NCBI GenBank assembly: GCA_033807775.1
Contig: CM066317.1
Location: forward strand, 8,515,870-8,579,869
Length of the DNA stretch: 64,000 nucleotides
Direction of reading: 5' to 3'
DNA from: Saussurea involucrata
Taxonomy: Eukaryota > Streptophyta > Magnoliopsida > Asterales > Asteraceae
In this document: positions 12,380 through 25,051 of the stretch, piece after piece
Layout of the letters: each line of letters starts with the position of its first letter
Position numbering within the stretch: position 1 is the first letter of the stretch
Notes under the pieces: model-generated
Seen by the model: only the letters and a program-made list of their open reading frames with translations
What the model was told of the DNA's origin: nothing
The model's database searches: none
Position numbers and translations under genes: made by a program

Positions 12380-13450
12380 GGTAGTGTAAACTGTGATACT
12401 ATTGTATTGCTTAACTTATCTTTACAAAGAATGGGTACAAGGGATTATATAGGCAAAGGACTAAACAAAAGGAAACCCTAGGAGATAAAACCCTAAGGGC
12501 CCATGGGCTAAGTTGGGCCTATGTTAAAATACAATATTTACATTCTAACACTCCCCCTCAAGCTGGAGCATAGATGTTAATCATGCCCAACTTTACAAAT
12601 AGAAGAGACTCGCGATCCAGGTAAGGCTTTGGTAAATACATCAGCAAGTTGATTTCCTGTTCGAACAAAGGGAGTTGAGATGGTTCTTTCTTCTAGTTTT
12701 TCACGAGTAAAGTGACAGTCCACTTCGATATGCTTCATTCTCTCATGAAACACGGGATTGTTTGCAATGTGGATAGCCGCCTCATTGTCACAATAGAGTT
12801 TCATCGGTTTAGATTCAGTAAACCCAACTTGACCTAGCAGGTTACGCAACCAAATCAGCTCACATGTGGTTTGGGCCATAGCCCTGTATTCAGATTCCGC
12901 GCTAGACCGAGAAACAACATGTTGTTTCTTGCTTTTCCACGAGACTAGATTCCCTCCAACCAACACACAATAGCCTGTCGTAGATCGCCTGGTCGTGAGA
13001 TCTCCATTATAGTCGGCATCTGTAAACCCTTCTATGACATGATGACCGTGATTTTGATAAAGAATGCCAAGACCAGGGGCACCTTTAAAGGTACTTCAGT
13101 ATATGCCTAACAGCCTCCCAATGTGGAGTTCTTGGAGATGACATAAACTGACTTACAACGCTTACCGGAAAAACAATGTCAGGACGAGTGATTGTCAGGT
13201 AGTTCAGCTTTCCCACAATCCTTCTGTACTTTTCTGGATCCTTAAGTAGATCTCCACCGTCTGCTTTCAATTTCATGTTTGGAATCATTGGGGCCTCACA
13301 CGGTTTTGCTTCAATCATCCCAGAGTCATTCAGTACATCCAAACAATATTTTCGTTGAGACAAACATATCCCTTTTCGAGTACGATATACTTTAATTCCC
13401 AAGAAGTATTTTAAAGGACCTAGGTCCTTTGTTTGAAACCGAGACGCAAG
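12380..13450 (-). pseudogene. Broken Ty1/Copia fragment: end of reverse transcriptase, RNase H, partial LTR
   Basis: On the minus strand, 13085-13402 encodes the end of a Copia reverse transcriptase (LNYLTITRPDIVFPVSVVSQ). 12577-12966 encodes the RNase H end (SSAESEYRAMAQTTCELIWL, DNEAAIHIANNPVFHERMKH). The frame changes between the two near 13085, and the residues between (around GFTDADYNGD) are readable in the second frame. After the stop, a purine-rich tract abuts an LTR edge beginning TGTTAGAATG at 12550 on the minus strand. Gag, protease and integrase are absent, so this is a 5'-truncated relic. It sits just upstream of MORC copy 1, possibly inside a leader intron. Confidence 0.85.
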
Positions 13451-13852
13451 GAAATCACCGATTGTTCATGTGTATATTTTTTTAGTTAAGGAGATTCATG
13501 ATTCATCAAATATGGATGAGAACACTTTCGTGGTAGTTGGTACGTGGATAAACTCATGAACAATACACCAACTTGGATGAGCAATACCATAGCAAGCCCC
13601 TTCAATATGGTGCATAGATATCATATCACTTATCAGTCATGCACAACTGACCGAGGATACAAGCAATAAAGCTTTAAAAACAAAATATCTTATGTTCAAA
13701 GTGTAAATATGTTTTTTTTCTTCCCATGTTTTTTTGTGGTATCCCTTTTGTGAGTTTTTTTCCCTCGAGTTCTTGTGAATTCAATTTCTTTAGAAGACGC
13801 TAACCCACTTTCTAATGCCTGAATGCTTTTTGCAGTGAATGAAATAGTCTGG

Positions 13853-13948
13853 ATGAACATTCCTAGATTTCTCAGTAATGTTGCTACACAAGTGGATACC
13901 AATGCTGTTAAATCGGATCCAAACTTACTCGGGAGGACATCTAGTTGA
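13853..13948 (+). other. Short upstream frame (31 codons) in the MORC copy 1 leader
   Basis: ATG at 13853 opens a 31-codon frame ending at TGA 13946-13948. It is in frame with the MORC start at 13976. Parts match the N-terminus of MORC copy 2 (VDTNAVK here, VDTRAVK there), so it is old coding sequence cut off by a stop. It may act as an upstream ORF. A likely splice acceptor (TTTTTTGCAG) ends at 13835. Confidence 0.6.
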
Positions 13949-13975
13949 ATAAAACAGCACCATAGTGCTGTCACC

Positions 13976-16900
13976 ATGGATAGAAGGTCCAGTACTCATG
14001 GTCTAAGACAAAGCTCCAAAGAGAATCGTAGCTCTAGTGGGACTAGGATGTTGGATCAACACCAGTCATCAGTTGATGATGCAAGCCTTTGTTCAACTTC
14101 ACCACTTTGTGCAGCGCCTATAATTCGACAATTTTGGAAAGCTGGAGTCTACAATGACGAGACTACTCCTAAGTCCACAACTCAACGTATCATCTGTTCT
14201 TATGTTCTAACATATGCATATTTTTCTATTATGACTCCCCATGTGCACATTATGCATGCCCCTTTCATTCTAATGACTTGTTTATGTGATTCACAGATGG
14301 TTCAAGTTATCTGCATATACATCCAAGATTTCTTCACTCTAATGCTACTTCTCATAAATGGGTTTTTGGTGGTATGTTGAGCTTCACCCATCTATGTATA
14401 ATATATATATATATATAGTGAGAAGTGTCAAATTTGGTGAGAAGTGGTTATCAACCGTTGGATGAGAAATGGACGAACATTAGGATGAGATGCACCGGGC
14501 CAATTCCCTTTTAAGCCGCAATTCATGGAGGGTATTTGATTAAAAGTGATCTAACGGTTTAAAAGTACTTCTCACATGATCCCATGGCTATATATATATA
14601 TAGTAGTACCGTGTGTAGTCACAATTGCAACACATGTTCAACTATAACTGTAATTACTGTTTCGTCTCTGCAGCTGTAGCAGAGCTTATTGACAATGCCG
14701 TGGATGAGGTAACATATTGACTACAGCTTTTGCACCTTTGTATCTAAGCACATTACCATTTATTCACTTTGCAGCCCAGATTTTGGGAGGTATATCAACA
14801 CACGCGTGTGAGAATTGGAGTGACGTTTAAAAGATCCTAGAAACTCTAGGTTCAGTGACTAATAAATGTTGATGTTTCATAAGCATCTCCGGTTATTTTT
14901 ATTTTGCTTGTGTCCTGCATTAATGGGCCAAATATCAAGACACATCCGCCACTGGTGTTTTTCGTTATATGACTTATGTTGTTAGTTTGCTCTATGCTTC
15001 TTCATTTCAATTCATTGTTATTTTGTAGATCGAATCTGGGGCCACCTTTGTAAGCATAGATAAAACTTCAAACCCAAGAAATGGAAGTTCGGCTTTGCTA
15101 ATTCAAGGTAAGCATATCTTCCACGCTCTGGAGTCTGGAATATTTTTATTGTGTTCTAGAGCTTCTTATTTGGCATATTCCATTTCTTTCATGTATTATA
15201 ATAGAATGTTATGATATGAGCTTGTTTATTGAAACTAGATGATGGAAGCGGGATGAATCCAGAAGAAATGCGCCGCTGCATGAGTTTTGGATTTTCGGAT
15301 AAAAAGTCGATATCCACGATTGGACAATGTATGTACTTGGTCTTCTCGATGGATAAATTGTTCTTATTTAGCCATGTTATTGATCCACTTGTAGATGTTC
15401 AGATGGAAATGGCTTTAAGACCAGTTCTATGAGGCTCGGAGCTGATGTGATCGTTTTTAGCCGCAACCAAACTAAAAGGTTTGATTTTAAATCTGGTTTT
15501 ATTGCTCTAGTCAGCATCATCAATGGAGTGACAAAAAATTAGAGGTGCAAAATGGGTTGGGCAGGGCAGATTGGGTGACCTGAAAAAACTTTTAGGGTGG
15601 GTCTTTTTTTGTTCATTTTTTTTGCATTCATAAATACCTGATAAATTAAATGTGTTTCATTTAAAGTAGAGTGATTTAGGATGTTGCAAGCACTTGAGCG
15701 TTTTTTAAATCGTTTCACTTGTTCCCTTTTTAGCTAATTTTTTTCTTTTACCCATTAGACTATTAAAGATAAAAAGGTAACCCAAATAGATCCATTATTA
15801 GATATATTGGTTGGAAATTAGCCCCTCTAATATAAATATATTTTGCTTTTCTGCTCAATAAGTTTTCATGGGTGCATTTTGAGTGACTTGTGGGCTATGA
15901 AGCTTGTTTTCGAATCATGCTTTATAGTTTTACATCAGCTACAATAATTGCAACATCAATGAGTTTTATAATAATTTTTGTCCCATTATAGTGTCATGGG
16001 TGCAATTTGAGCGACTTTTGACAGTGAGACTTCTTGTCCGTTGCCTGTAACAAATCTATTTTGCTACTTTCTTATCTCATCATATAACAATTCTCCAGAA
16101 ATACTTTTATGAATGTTTGGATAGTTCTCTTGGGAGTAAACTGTAAACATGGCACTTAAATCGGGCTATTGGAAGTAGCCTTCATGAACTCATAGTTACT
16201 TGGACCCCCTCATATTGTTTTCTGCTCTTTCATTGTCTCCTTTGTTCTTATGAACAGCACGATGACCCAAAGCATTGGCCTACTATCATATACATTTTTG
16301 ACTCGAGTGGGCTATGACAGAGTAGTTGTTCCGATGGTAAGATTTTCGGTTCTTGAAACTTTCTCCTTATGCTGGCCGTGTTTGTTACCATCGTCACCTT
16401 TCGTCTAACCACTTGATTTCGTTCAAGAGAAGTCCTAAGGGAAATTGCCAGAAACAGCCATTCCAAAGGAGTGATTTCATCTTTTAGCCATTTACCTAAG
16501 CCTTTTTCCCAAATAGCCATACTTAACGCAGAAGACTTTTCTGCTTAAAGTATGGTTTAAAAAAACAAAATTAGACTTTACTCAGAAAACTGGTATGCTT
16601 AAAGTTTTATGCGTAAAATATTCCACGTAAGCAGCCAGATGTAATCCCACGTGGAATACTTTACGCATACCAGTTTTTTGCATAAAGTTTTTATTATTTA
16701 AAAAAAACCTTACTTTACGCAGAATAAGTTTCCGTGCCAACTTTAAAAAATTGGTTTTTATTATTTCTGGAAAAATTAAAAAAAATTACGTGAAAATTAA
16801 ATAAAAAAATACATTATAACACTTCTGCGCTAAGTGTTTTAAAAAAATGGTTTTTAATAATTCTGGGAAAAAATAAATAAAATACTTTACGCAGAAACTT

Positions 16901-19900
16901 ATTATGCGTAAAGTATGGTTTCTTTTATAAATATTAAAAAAATAATAAAAACTTTACTCAGAAGAATGGCCTGCCTAAAGTTTTATGCATAAAGTCAATG
17001 TGGCATTACAGTTGGCTCTTACGTGGGTCGTGGAATACTTTACGCAGACCATTTTTCTGCGTAAAGTCTATTTTTTTTAAAAATAACCATATTTTACGCA
17101 GAAAAGTGTTCTACGTAAGGTTTCTGTGTAAAGTATGGCTATTTGGGGAAAAAGCTTAGACAAATGGCTAAAAGTTGAAAACACTTCTTTGAAATGGCTA
17201 TTTCTGGCAATTTCCCCTTAAGTTATCTCATTCTAACTTCAGAAATTATGCATCTATTTGGATTTTGGACTATATTTTTATTAGTTTATGATCACATGGA
17301 GGCATGATAGAACTTAGACTGTGAAGAAGTCTTATGATGTCAAGCCAATTTTATTTGTACATCCTAACTATGATTGAATCTAAGTCCTATTGGAAACTGC
17401 AGGTTCACTATGAGTTCAACACCCTTACAGGCTCGTTTGATTCCTTACTATCGAAAGATAGCGAGAACCCTAACTTAAATCTGTCTCTGCTGTTGCAATG
17501 GTCTCCATATTCAACAAAAGAGGAATTACTGAAACAAGTAAGTCTGACCTTATTACCCCTTCTTCGATCTCGTGTCTTTGCATCAACCATCTTTCTCAAT
17601 CTGTTAGCGTCACTTTTTTTTGACACCTGAGGGTTATTATATTGTCTTGTTGGAACATAATGAGGTTTCCACAATGTGTAGTTTGAAGATATTGGGACGC
17701 AGGGCACAAAAGTTATCGTTTACAATCTATGGCTTGATGAAGACCGGAATATGGAGCTTGATTTTGACACCGACCCTGAGGTTTTGACTGGTTCCTCCTT
17801 CGTTTCCTGCATATGTATGGATAATAAGGTTATATGTTGTGTGTGAATAGAACTGGTAAACTGCAGGCCAGAAACAAGTTGGTAGAACTTCTGGTGACCC
17901 AACCATATGGACTAGAAAAACATATATGACTAAATGGCACATTAAATTTTAATCAATTTGATTATTCACCGCCCTTTTTTCCAATTTAAACAGTCCGGAA
18001 AAGATCTTAGATATGCTGATTCATCTGAACTGATTATAATTTGGAGCATCATTAAGCACCACAATTAATACACTTTTAGGGGATGTTTGGTTCATGGATT
18101 TTGAAGAAAATGGAATGGATAATTCCTTTGACCAAATTCCAAATCCTATGTTTGGTTCACATAATGAAAATGATGGAATCTTTGAATTCCACAATTTAAG
18201 GAATTCATCATTCCTTGGCTTAAGTGAAGGAATTGAATTCCTACCAACCAAACGCGTGGTCAAATTCCATCAAATTCGAGTCCCTCGATGGACTCCAATT
18301 CCATCAAATATGATTTTCTTCTTTCGCACGAGTGAATATTTCTTGATAAGATTTCTATTTGCACAATTTTCTTCAGGATATTCGTATTACTCGTGATGCA
18401 CATGGTGATACGAAAGATAATTCTCGTCTTGCAGAAAGTGAACAGCACATCGCCAACCGGCTCCGTTATTCTCTCCGTGTACGCTTATGTGCTACAATGT
18501 TATTTGTATATGTATCATCTTTCTTTATCAATTACATTCTTCTAAAAAAATGTCTACATTTTATTGTGTTTCAGGCATACTTATCCATCTTGTACTTAAA
18601 GTTACCTGAAAAATTCATGATCGTATTGCGTGGAAAAGTCATCCTTTATCATAATGTCGCTACAGACTTGAAGTACACAGAATGTATCGTGTATAAACCT
18701 CACAATACATCTGTTGAGGTTGAATTAAGTTGATGAATGCTTCAATAGGCGAAGGATCATGTGAGAAGTTGAGGTTAACGTGAGAAGCGTGAGAAGTGAA
18801 TCTGAACCGCTCACTTTTAATCAAATACCCTCCCATGAATTGCGGCTTAGAAGGGAATTGATCCGGTGCATCTTATCTCGGTGCCTCTCATCCTAATGTG
18901 CGTCCATTTCTCATCCAACGGTTGATAACGACTTCTCACGTTTCTCACAGTAACCTCAACTTCTCACCGGAACCCAACCCTGCTTCAATACTGTTATACT
19001 TTTACTTGGAATGGATGTTGATTTTTGAGGTTGGAACGAAAGCATTGACCTGATGTTCAATTCTAAATTCAGGTGGTTACAACGATTGGGTTTATCAAGG
19101 AAGCTCCACACGTTAATATCCATGGATTTAATGTTTACCACAAAAATCGTCTGATACTGGTGATCACTTCTATTCCATAACTATTACTCCCTCCGTCCTA
19201 ATAATAAATGTTCATATTTCTATTTTAGTTTGTCCCATGATAAGTGCCTACTTTCCAATTCTACCCTTAATTATGAGATGGAGAAATTCATTACTTTATT
19301 TGTTATTAAGGGTAAAATTGTCATTTAATTAATTAAAAAGTGTAACAATTACACATTTTCTATACTTATGTACCTTTTTCAACGTGGACATATATTTTGG
19401 GATGGAGGGAGTATTCTTTAGGTCCTGCAGTCACTTTTTCTGATCTATGGCACATAATTGACATTTCTTATGCTCTTTTTTTCAGCCATTTTCGCCCGTG
19501 GTTAACTTTTCTGCCAATAGAGGGAGAGGTGTAGTTGGTAAGACTTTAGATGCCTTTGGGTTCCCAATCCCAAGGAAAACAAGTTTGTGTCTAACAACGT
19601 CCACGGCTCCTTGTAGGTGTTCTTGAAGCAAATTTTATCGAGCCTACTCACGATAAACAAGATTTTGAGAAAACTTCTCTTTTCCAAAAACTTGTTCATC
19701 GTTTGAAAGAAATGACGTGGGAATATTGGTGAGCAATCCTTTTCCAAAATAACATGATTTTGAAGTATATAATCTTTATATATGTAAAATACTCACACAC
19801 ACTCAGTGGCGGATCCATAATTTTTTCCTAGTGGGGGCACCTTGAAGGTAGTTTGAAGGCATGTTCTTTTAGCCCGATCCCACGGTTTCGAAGGATTTTT

Positions 19901-22822
19901 AAAGTTTTTTTGGTTGATTTCAAGATTTTTTTTGGGTTTTTTGGTTAATTTCGAGGTACTTTTTTTGGTCGTTGGGGCCCCTAACGAAAAATTACTGGGG
20001 GAACTAGAAAGTTCAAAAAAATAGTTTCTAACCTAGGAAACTTACCCTTTTTATTTTTTAATGGGACCTTTTACATGGTAAGTCTGCCACTGCGCACGCT
20101 CCTCACCTTGACCTCGAGGAAGGCGAGGATTTATAGGTAACCCCGGATACCACTGGGCCAGTGACCCATTGGTGCCAAAGTAACATAATTCCTCCAACAA
20201 ATTTTCTCGATTGTAAGTGAATATGTTCTTTTTGTCCAATACTGCAGGGATAGCCATTGTGGACTGATTGGCTATCAATTTATAAAAAAAACTCGCCGCC
20301 CATCAGCCGCCCCAGGTTTCTCTAATTTTATTCATCATCATGGTACAGAACCACCTGCTCTTTCGAGGAAAAGCGCTGCTGTTGGTTTAACTAGAAACGT
20401 GCCCAAAATAATTACCGTAAACAGCAGGGCTGAACTTTTCTCAAATCGCATTGCGGCAAAACCAGTAGAACCGAGCTTCCATAGAGGTTCCCGAGAAGGT
20501 AAGAATTGTGGAAATGAATAAAACTGACTTTTTGAACCATCGTAATTGAACTTCTGTTACAAACTTTTATTCTTGTGAAAATGCCAAAAAAAACTTTCAA
20601 TAAATGATTCAGACAAATTACGGAAATCTATGTGGCATATTTTATCCTAAAATTGTTTTTTTTAAAGGGTAGTGTAAGAACTATGGTTTGTTTGCATCAA
20701 AAAACCAAGCACAAGTTTTAATTAATTATTTAAGCTGTTTCGTTTTATTGATTTCCGAGTAAATTACGTTTTAGTCCCTGTGGTTTGCTAAAATTTGTGG
20801 TTTTCATCCCTGTGGTTTTGAACTTTCGGTTTTCATCTATGTGGTTTGCAATTCATTTCTATTTTCGTCCCTGAGGCCAAAACACTACTTTTAAGCATAA
20901 AAGACTAAAATAGAAATGAATTGTAAACCATAAGGATGAAAACAACAATAAAATTTGAATCATAAGGACGAAAAAGGTGATGAATTATAAACCATAAGGA
21001 TGAAAATCGCAATTTCAAGACCATAAGCACGAAAATAGAAGTTTTCAACAAACTAAAGGGACTAAAAATGTAATTTACTCTTGATTTCCCTCTTTTTTGC
21101 TATCTATGCTTATTGTGCCATGTACCTGTTTTTAGAAGTGTCAAACTTGAAGAGGAAATCAAGCGATCAACCTACAAGCTTCAAATCAAAGGCTCTGATC
21201 GAAGTTGATCCAAAAAAAGGATCTAATCTGGTAATACATCATTTTTTTTATCGATTGGTTCTACGTTAAGAGGGTTTTTTACTCCATGTTGATATTTGTT
21301 TGTAGCCCGGTTTGACCAACAACGCCCAAGAGGCATTCTATGTGATGCAAGAGAACAGAAGACTTCGATCCCAGTGAGTATTCTTTATGTATCCTGCAGT
21401 TTCCCATCTGATTTCCTTTTTCGTTTTTGTTATTTTTCAAGAACCTTAATCACCATGTTTTCGTGATTCCAACACGATAAAGTAACTGTGTTTTTGTTTA
21501 ATAGTTTCTCTGTTCTTTGTTTCAGATGTACATATTATCAGAACTCCCAAGTACAGCTTAATCAGAAGGTACTTCTAGCTCTTTATTTGTATGCAGCTTA
21601 TCATTTTTTTGCGCCTTTTACCTCCATTTTTGTTTCTTCATTTTGTGGACCCGTTCTTGGTTTACTGATCAAGGACCCACAATCACATGTTCGGTTTGCC
21701 TTGTATCACGCATGGCAATATGAACATGTTATATGGTCTAAATTAATAATCTAACTCTTAGACGGGTGTGTGGTGTTTGACACCTTTGGTTTAAGTTAAC
21801 TGGCTTAGGTGGGAGGTAGGGAGTTGGCGAGGTACATGGGGTAGGATTAGGGACGAAGGGAGTTCAGAGATAGGTTACCAGAGTCCTAAGATAGTTCGAG
21901 GTCGTGTGGTTTTCTTTGCTATATTTCCGTCTATGTGCATCTTGTTTTTGTGGTGGTGTTTGCTTTTACCTTGTCTTAGGGGTCATTTACTAAACTCTTA
22001 CCCGGTAAGCACTTACTTGGTGAGTGCTTACCCTCTCACTTTACCTTATATGATGAACATGACAAGGATTGAGAATCTTACCCGGTAAGAGTGGTGCCAA
22101 GGACTGAGCATCTTTTACCCGGTAAGTGAGAGTGACGACCCTTACCCAGTAAGCGATTACCGGATAAAAAGGTTGCATACAATGCCGTTTCAAAATCTTA
22201 CCCGACAAGTTAAGTGAAATGGTTGAGTAAACGACCCCTTAATTTTTTTTTGAAAGGCAAGTCAATAATATTAAAATGAAACATGTCTTCTTTTTTGGCC
22301 TCATGCTCTCGCCTTTCGGATTCTTTTTTTGTTTTTGTTTTTCAAAACACTTTTTTTATAAACTTTTTTTGGCACTCTTTGCACAAGCTGAGGGTCTTTA
22401 CAGATTCAGTAACTGTTTTTTGGGGTAGATGACAGGTTTGCGTACATCCTACCCTCTCTGGACCTCATACCCAGGTGGGATATACTGGTTTGGTTTGGTT
22501 TGGTTTGGTTCAACTAGTCTATGGAGTTGAAGCATAGCTTCCCCTTCACATGAACGGGAAACTTTTAGCCCTTCCGGCCAATGGGCATCCCATGATTTGG
22601 TAGCTCCTAGCGAAAACCGAAATTTAGACCTCATGCTACATTATACACAAGATCTTTGGGGTTTAATCAGTACACCGACCTTTTAGGGTTTGATATTTTG
22701 TTGGACGTTTCATTTCATTGTCAATTTGCTGGCAGGTGATGCAACTCAAAAGGGAATTTGAAGTGGCGCGAGCGGAGTATGCTCGTTTATCGACCGAGTT
22801 GCAATGCCTTGAGAAAGTGTAA
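13976..22822 (+). CDS. MORC-family GHKL ATPase, MORC6-like, tandem copy 1
   Basis: Nineteen exons join in frame with GT/AG borders to give 639 residues: 13976-14186, 14297-14371, 14674-14708, 15029-15107, 15239-15328, 15403-15478, 16258-16336, 17403-17537, 17682-17780, 18377-18478, 18575-18718, 19073-19159, 19486-19537, 19617-19728, 20248-20498, 21136-21230, 21306-21373, 21526-21568, 22736-22822. ATP-site motifs are intact: N-box ELIDNAVDE (about residue 98), DDGSGM (134), GNGFKTS (165). An S5-type segment GTKVIVYNLW lies near 268, and VVTTIGF and RGRGVVGVLEANF follow. A basic KRK precedes a C-terminal coiled coil (about 575-639). Plant MORC6 works with MORC1/2-type partners in gene silencing and heterochromatin compaction in the nucleus. 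Upstream in-frame TGA at 13946 makes 13976 the first usable ATG, so the N-terminus is about 40 residues shorter than in copy 2. Many introns carry transposons. Confidence 0.9.
14417..14587. mobile_element. MITE of the GTGAGAAGTTGAGG family, intron 2 of MORC copy 1
   Basis: Shares GGTTATCAACCGTTGGATG, GAGATGCACCGG and the CTTCTCACATGATC end with elements at 18748-18980 and 34285-34510. The ends are eroded compared with the 18748 copy. Confidence 0.6.
16437..17218. mobile_element. Foldback element with iterated TTTACGCAGAA word, intron 7 of MORC copy 1
   Basis: It begins GGGAAATTGCCAGAAA and ends TTTCTGGCAATTTCCCC. Longer inverted similarity includes AATGGCTATTTCTGGC and TTTGGGGAAAAAGCTTAG with their complements. 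Between them, TACTTTACGCAGAAA-like words occur many times in both orientations, so a transcript could fold extensively. There is no coding capacity. Confidence 0.65.
18079..18310. mobile_element. MITE-like insertion in intron 9 of MORC copy 1
   Basis: It starts GGGGATGTTTGGTTCATGG and contains the complement CCAACCAAACGCG near 18244. Internal GGAATTC and AATTCC words recur. The right end is uncertain. Confidence 0.45.
18748..18980. mobile_element. Mutator-like MITE with perfect 10-bp target repeat, intron 11 of MORC copy 1
   Basis: The ends share GTGAGAAGTTGAGGTTA and its complement TAACCTCAACTTCTCAC. A direct repeat TGCTTCAATA is identical on both sides (18738-18747 and 18981-18990). Relatives lie at 14417 and 34285, so one family entered MORC introns three times. 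Confidence 0.75.
19187..19411. mobile_element. Stowaway-type (Tc1/mariner) MITE, intron 12 of MORC copy 1
   Basis: Ends CTCCCTCCGTCC and GGGATGGAGGGAG form the classic Stowaway inverted repeat and are flanked by TA on both sides (19185-19186 and 19412-19413). Confidence 0.85.
19804..20092. mobile_element. hAT-like element with CAGTGGCGGATCC end, intron 14 of MORC copy 1
   Basis: It begins CAGTGGCGGATCC and ends GTCTGCCACTG. Flanks CACACACT and CGCACGCT agree at 6 of 8 positions. The 12125-12380 stretch holds a related body (GGGGCC, GAGAAATTACTGGGG). Bases 20093-20175 directly after resemble a tRNA-derived SINE head in reverse orientation. Confidence 0.55.
20757..21080. mobile_element. Mutator-like foldback MITE with 9-bp target repeat, intron 15 of MORC copy 1
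   Basis: Ends GAGTAAATTACGTTTTAGTC and its near-perfect complement (GACTAAAAATGTAATTTACTC region). The direct repeat TTGATTTCC is identical at 20748-20756 and 21081-21089. The interior repeats CCCTGTGGTTT-type phrases in both orientations. Confidence 0.8.
21979..22238. mobile_element. Tourist-like MITE with iterated CTTACCCGGTAAG word, intron 18 of MORC copy 1
   Basis: Ends GGGGTCATTTACTAAACTC and GAGTAAACGACCCC, flanked by TTA on both sides (21976-21978 and 22239-22241), the target duplication of PIF/Harbinger elements. The palindromic word CTTACCCGGTAAG and variants recur six or more times inside. Confidence 0.75.
22430..22505 (-). repeat. SINE 3' portion, intron 18 of MORC copy 1
   Basis: In reverse complement it contains GGGTAGGATGTACGCA, a phrase typical of the 3' part of plant tRNA-derived SINEs, next to a TTTGG simple repeat. 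No promoter boxes are visible, so it is partial. Confidence 0.4.
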
Positions 22823-23952
22823 GGGTAAACAAGTATTAACTTAACTTAGATGTGTAAAAAGAACATCTATTTTTGCTCTAACGACTACTCTAGAATAGAG
22901 AAAACGTGACAAAGGTTATAGATATCCAAATATAGAGGAATCTCTAAAACTCAATATTGAAGATAGAAAAATATTATTTTAATTTGATCCGCTAGTGAGG
23001 TTGAATGTATTATCATCTTATTTAACGTATGTTTTAAAAATGTTATAGAATATTTTAAAAATGTTATAGAATATTTTAGTAATATAACGAATGTTGAAAT
23101 CTCTAAAATAGAGTATTTGTTGGAGTTAAAAGTGTAAATTTTTATAAAGTTTTGGTTCTCTATTGGAGAAGTTTTAATAGCATTAAAATTCATTTTGAAA
23201 ACGATAAAAAAAACACTCTCTATCACACTTTCTCTATTTTTTGCATTCCATCTTGCTCTTCCTACTTTTTTCATTTTTGAGAAACTTTTGAATAATATGT
23301 GGAAGTAAAAACACTAACTTTTTTGAAAAATTGACGGTAAGAAATTAACTATGATAAATTAAGTGGTCATAATTGTTGTGTATATTTGAAATTGAACCCT
23401 GGCTAGATTGGATATTTCATCACATTCCCAAGGCTTCAACCAATATGCCACAACCCTTTTGATTAAAACATAACTTAACGGGCCTTTAAAATCTTTGTTG
23501 TTTATATTAAAGAAATTATAATAACATCACTAATAATATTGAACAATCTTAAGGGCATTTCCAACAAATTCTCTAAAACAGAAAAAACAGGGTTATTATT
23601 TTTCTGTTCTTCAACACTTGGAAGATCTTCAATACTTTTACATCAGAGATACTTAGGACTAACAAAAAGCGAAGAAGCGAACCCAAACGAGCCAAAAAGA
23701 TCGGTGCCGATTAGTCGTGCGACGGCCGTCGGTCTGGCGGTTCGGGCAGTCCAGGCGCGGTGATGTCGTAGGTCCGGCGGTTCTGGCACACCACAGGCGT
23801 AATTTGGGTGGTCTGGACGCCGTTCAGGTCGGAGCCTCTAGAGACTGGTCTAGGTGTGTGGGTCAAACTTTAATATGTTGGGCTTGATTGATTATTTGCA
23901 TTGAGCTATATAAATTAAGGAGGTCTATGAATTAATTAATTGGTTGGACTTA
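22823..23952. other. Intergenic after MORC copy 1
   Basis: 22823-22900 is the likely 3' UTR. 22910-23280 is AT-rich with a repeated AATGTTATAGAATATTTTA unit and looks like MITE material. 23690-23850 is a GC-rich patch (GGCGGTTCGGGC, GGTCCGGCGGTTC) without a convincing gene. Confidence 0.4.
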
Positions 23953-25048
23953 GAACATCCACAACAAGGATTTCATATCAATTGCAAATGAATTGCAAAT
24001 GTGCCACGTATGATTTCTATTTTAGAAATTATGATGGTTGTGACTATGATTTCTAAATTAGAAATTGGTTTTTGGTAATTGCAAATGTCAAATCAGTACT
24101 TTCTGCTGATTTGACAATGAATAATATAAGAAATTATAGAGAATAATTTATAATTAGAAATTGGTTTATGTCACGTCATGTTTTGTGATGTTTTGTAGGG
24201 AATGTTTATGAAAAATTGTATGAATAATTTTTTTTTGTTAATAGATATTAAAAAATGAAAAATATCATTTATATTAAAATACAATAAAATAAATTACATA
24301 TTAAAAAATACAAACTTAACACATAAAAATACATAATTGTTCGTTTAAAAGTTTTTGAAGTTGATGTTCGTACAATCTTCGTTGTGGTTCGCTCATTGTT
24401 GTGGGATCCATTTCCATCAACTTCATTATCATTTTCCAATTTTCTCGTTTCTTCTTAAGTTTTTCTGTTTGCACAAAAGATGTATGAAATTTTCTCATCA
24501 CCTGAATTTTTTCTTTTTCAATATTCAGGCGTTCTAAGATGAACGTCATATTTATATTCGTCAATTTGATGATCTAAACGATGATATTAATTTTACTATA
24601 ACTACGCCTCAAATCTCTCATAGCATATACTTCCTGAGTACCAAAAACTATCTCCAAAATCACATTCAAGTACGTAATCGGTCTACGAATCATTGTTTAC
24701 AATCAGATTTGGTTGAAGAGATTTGGCAAAGATTTAGAGAAGAATAAAATGACGATTAATGTAATATTTTTACTTTGTATTTTAATTAATGTTTTACAAA
24801 TTAAATATTTTATTTATATATTTAATTTTATTATAATTATTTAATTAATAAAATATTTCATATTAAATTATAGTAAAGAATATTTAACTGTAGTTTTGTT
24901 GTTATTTGATTAAAATATAATTTTTTATGATAAGGTATCACTTTAGAAAGTGGTTGAATATCATTGTTATAGAGGATAATTTCAAGATAATTGTGGCGCC
25001 GATGTGACACTTTGGAAATTATGTTGAAATTTCATTGTTGTGGTGTTC
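23953..25048 (-). mobile_element. PIF/Harbinger deletion derivative
   Basis: Terminal repeats GAACATCCACAACAAGG and TTGTTGTGGTGTTC are flanked by TTA on both sides (23950-23952 and 25049-25051). The minus strand retains the end of an ORF1-type protein (24316-24564). No DDE transposase is recognisable. It is a non-autonomous remnant. Confidence 0.75.
24316..24564 (-). pseudogene. C-terminal remnant of PIF/Harbinger ORF1 (Myb-like) protein
   Basis: The frame reads as an alpha-helical Lys/Glu-rich tail with KLMEMDPTTMSEPQRRLYEH, like the C-termini of plant PIF/Harbinger ORF1 proteins (often misannotated as glutathione S-transferase T3-like). The DNA-binding domain is missing. It lies inside clear PIF-type terminal repeats, which supports the call. 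Confidence 0.55.
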
Positions 25049-25051
25049 TTA

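Noticed and set aside
18094..18396. 100-codon frame between MORC copy 1 exons 9 and 10
   Set aside because: Spans an intronic MITE and runs into exon 10 in the wrong frame.
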